Shown one piece after another: positions 5,723 through 5,746 of a stretch of DNA of 5,746 nt. A program made the position numbers and the translations under genes. The notes under the pieces were generated by a model. The model saw only the letters and a program-made list of their open reading frames with translations, was not told where the DNA came from and ran no database searches. This DNA comes from an uncultured Lachnospiraceae bacterium (GTDB lineage Bacteria > Bacillota > Clostridia > Lachnospirales > Lachnospiraceae). Position 1 is the stretch's first letter. Each line of letters opens with the position of its first letter. The DNA is taken from NCBI GenBank assembly GCA_902783395.1, contig CACZRA010000306.1:1-5746 (forward strand), read 5' to 3'.

Positions 5723-5746
5723 AAGTCCAATTATTATTTGATGAAA

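Noticed and set aside
1..5746. CRISPR array, tRNA or rRNA gene
   Set aside because: I see no regularly spaced repeats of CRISPR length, no tRNA cloverleaf elements and no conserved rRNA segments on either strand.

Overview
The window looks like a piece of a Firmicutes chromosome, most likely a Clostridia/Lachnospiraceae-type gut or rumen bacterium. The grounds are strong AAGGAG-type ribosome binding sites, short Lys-rich lipoprotein signal peptides with classic lipoboxes, moderate G+C, and a GHL10-type secreted glycosidase next to a PSDC-type lipoprotein. The taxon is an inference; no marker gene is present.

Layout. (1) 1-795, plus strand: the C-terminal two thirds of an IS30-family DDE transposase, whose 5' end lies outside the window. 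(2) 796-1074: about 280 bp without a convincing gene, holding a 20-bp imperfect direct repeat (17/20), one copy of which forms a 22-bp interrupted palindrome. The right end of the IS should be near here but cannot be fixed without the left end. (3) 1075-1200: a stretch with two competing readings. It is either a 41-codon ORF with a good Shine-Dalgarno that overlaps the next gene by ATGA, or a sigma70-type promoter (GTGACA-17 bp-TATAAT) plus an ~80-nt leader. (4) 1197-3607, plus strand: a two-gene operon encoding a secreted GHL10 (PF02638-type) glycoside hydrolase and, 17 nt downstream, a lipoprotein with an N-terminal PSDC-like domain fused to a phosphatidylserine-decarboxylase-like pyruvoyl enzyme domain. 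(5) 3608-3763: a convergent intergenic region with two hairpins built from the same TCCTGC/GCAGGA arms; one looks like the terminator of the minus-strand gene. (6) 3764-5650, minus strand: a 628-aa lipoprotein with an S41-family serine peptidase core and an EF-hand/dockerin-like calcium loop inserted just before the nucleophile strand. (7) 5651-5746: its upstream region, with a ribosome binding site and an AT-rich promoter.

Taken together, all three complete genes encode exported proteins (one secreted, two lipid-anchored). They carry hydrolase or decarboxylase folds, which makes this a small cell-envelope locus beside a mobile element. The most unusual item is the lipid-anchored pyruvoyl decarboxylase, which keeps its predicted catalytic Asp, His and Ser residues but is directed outside the cytoplasm and is co-transcribed with a glycosidase. 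What it decarboxylates cannot be told from the sequence.
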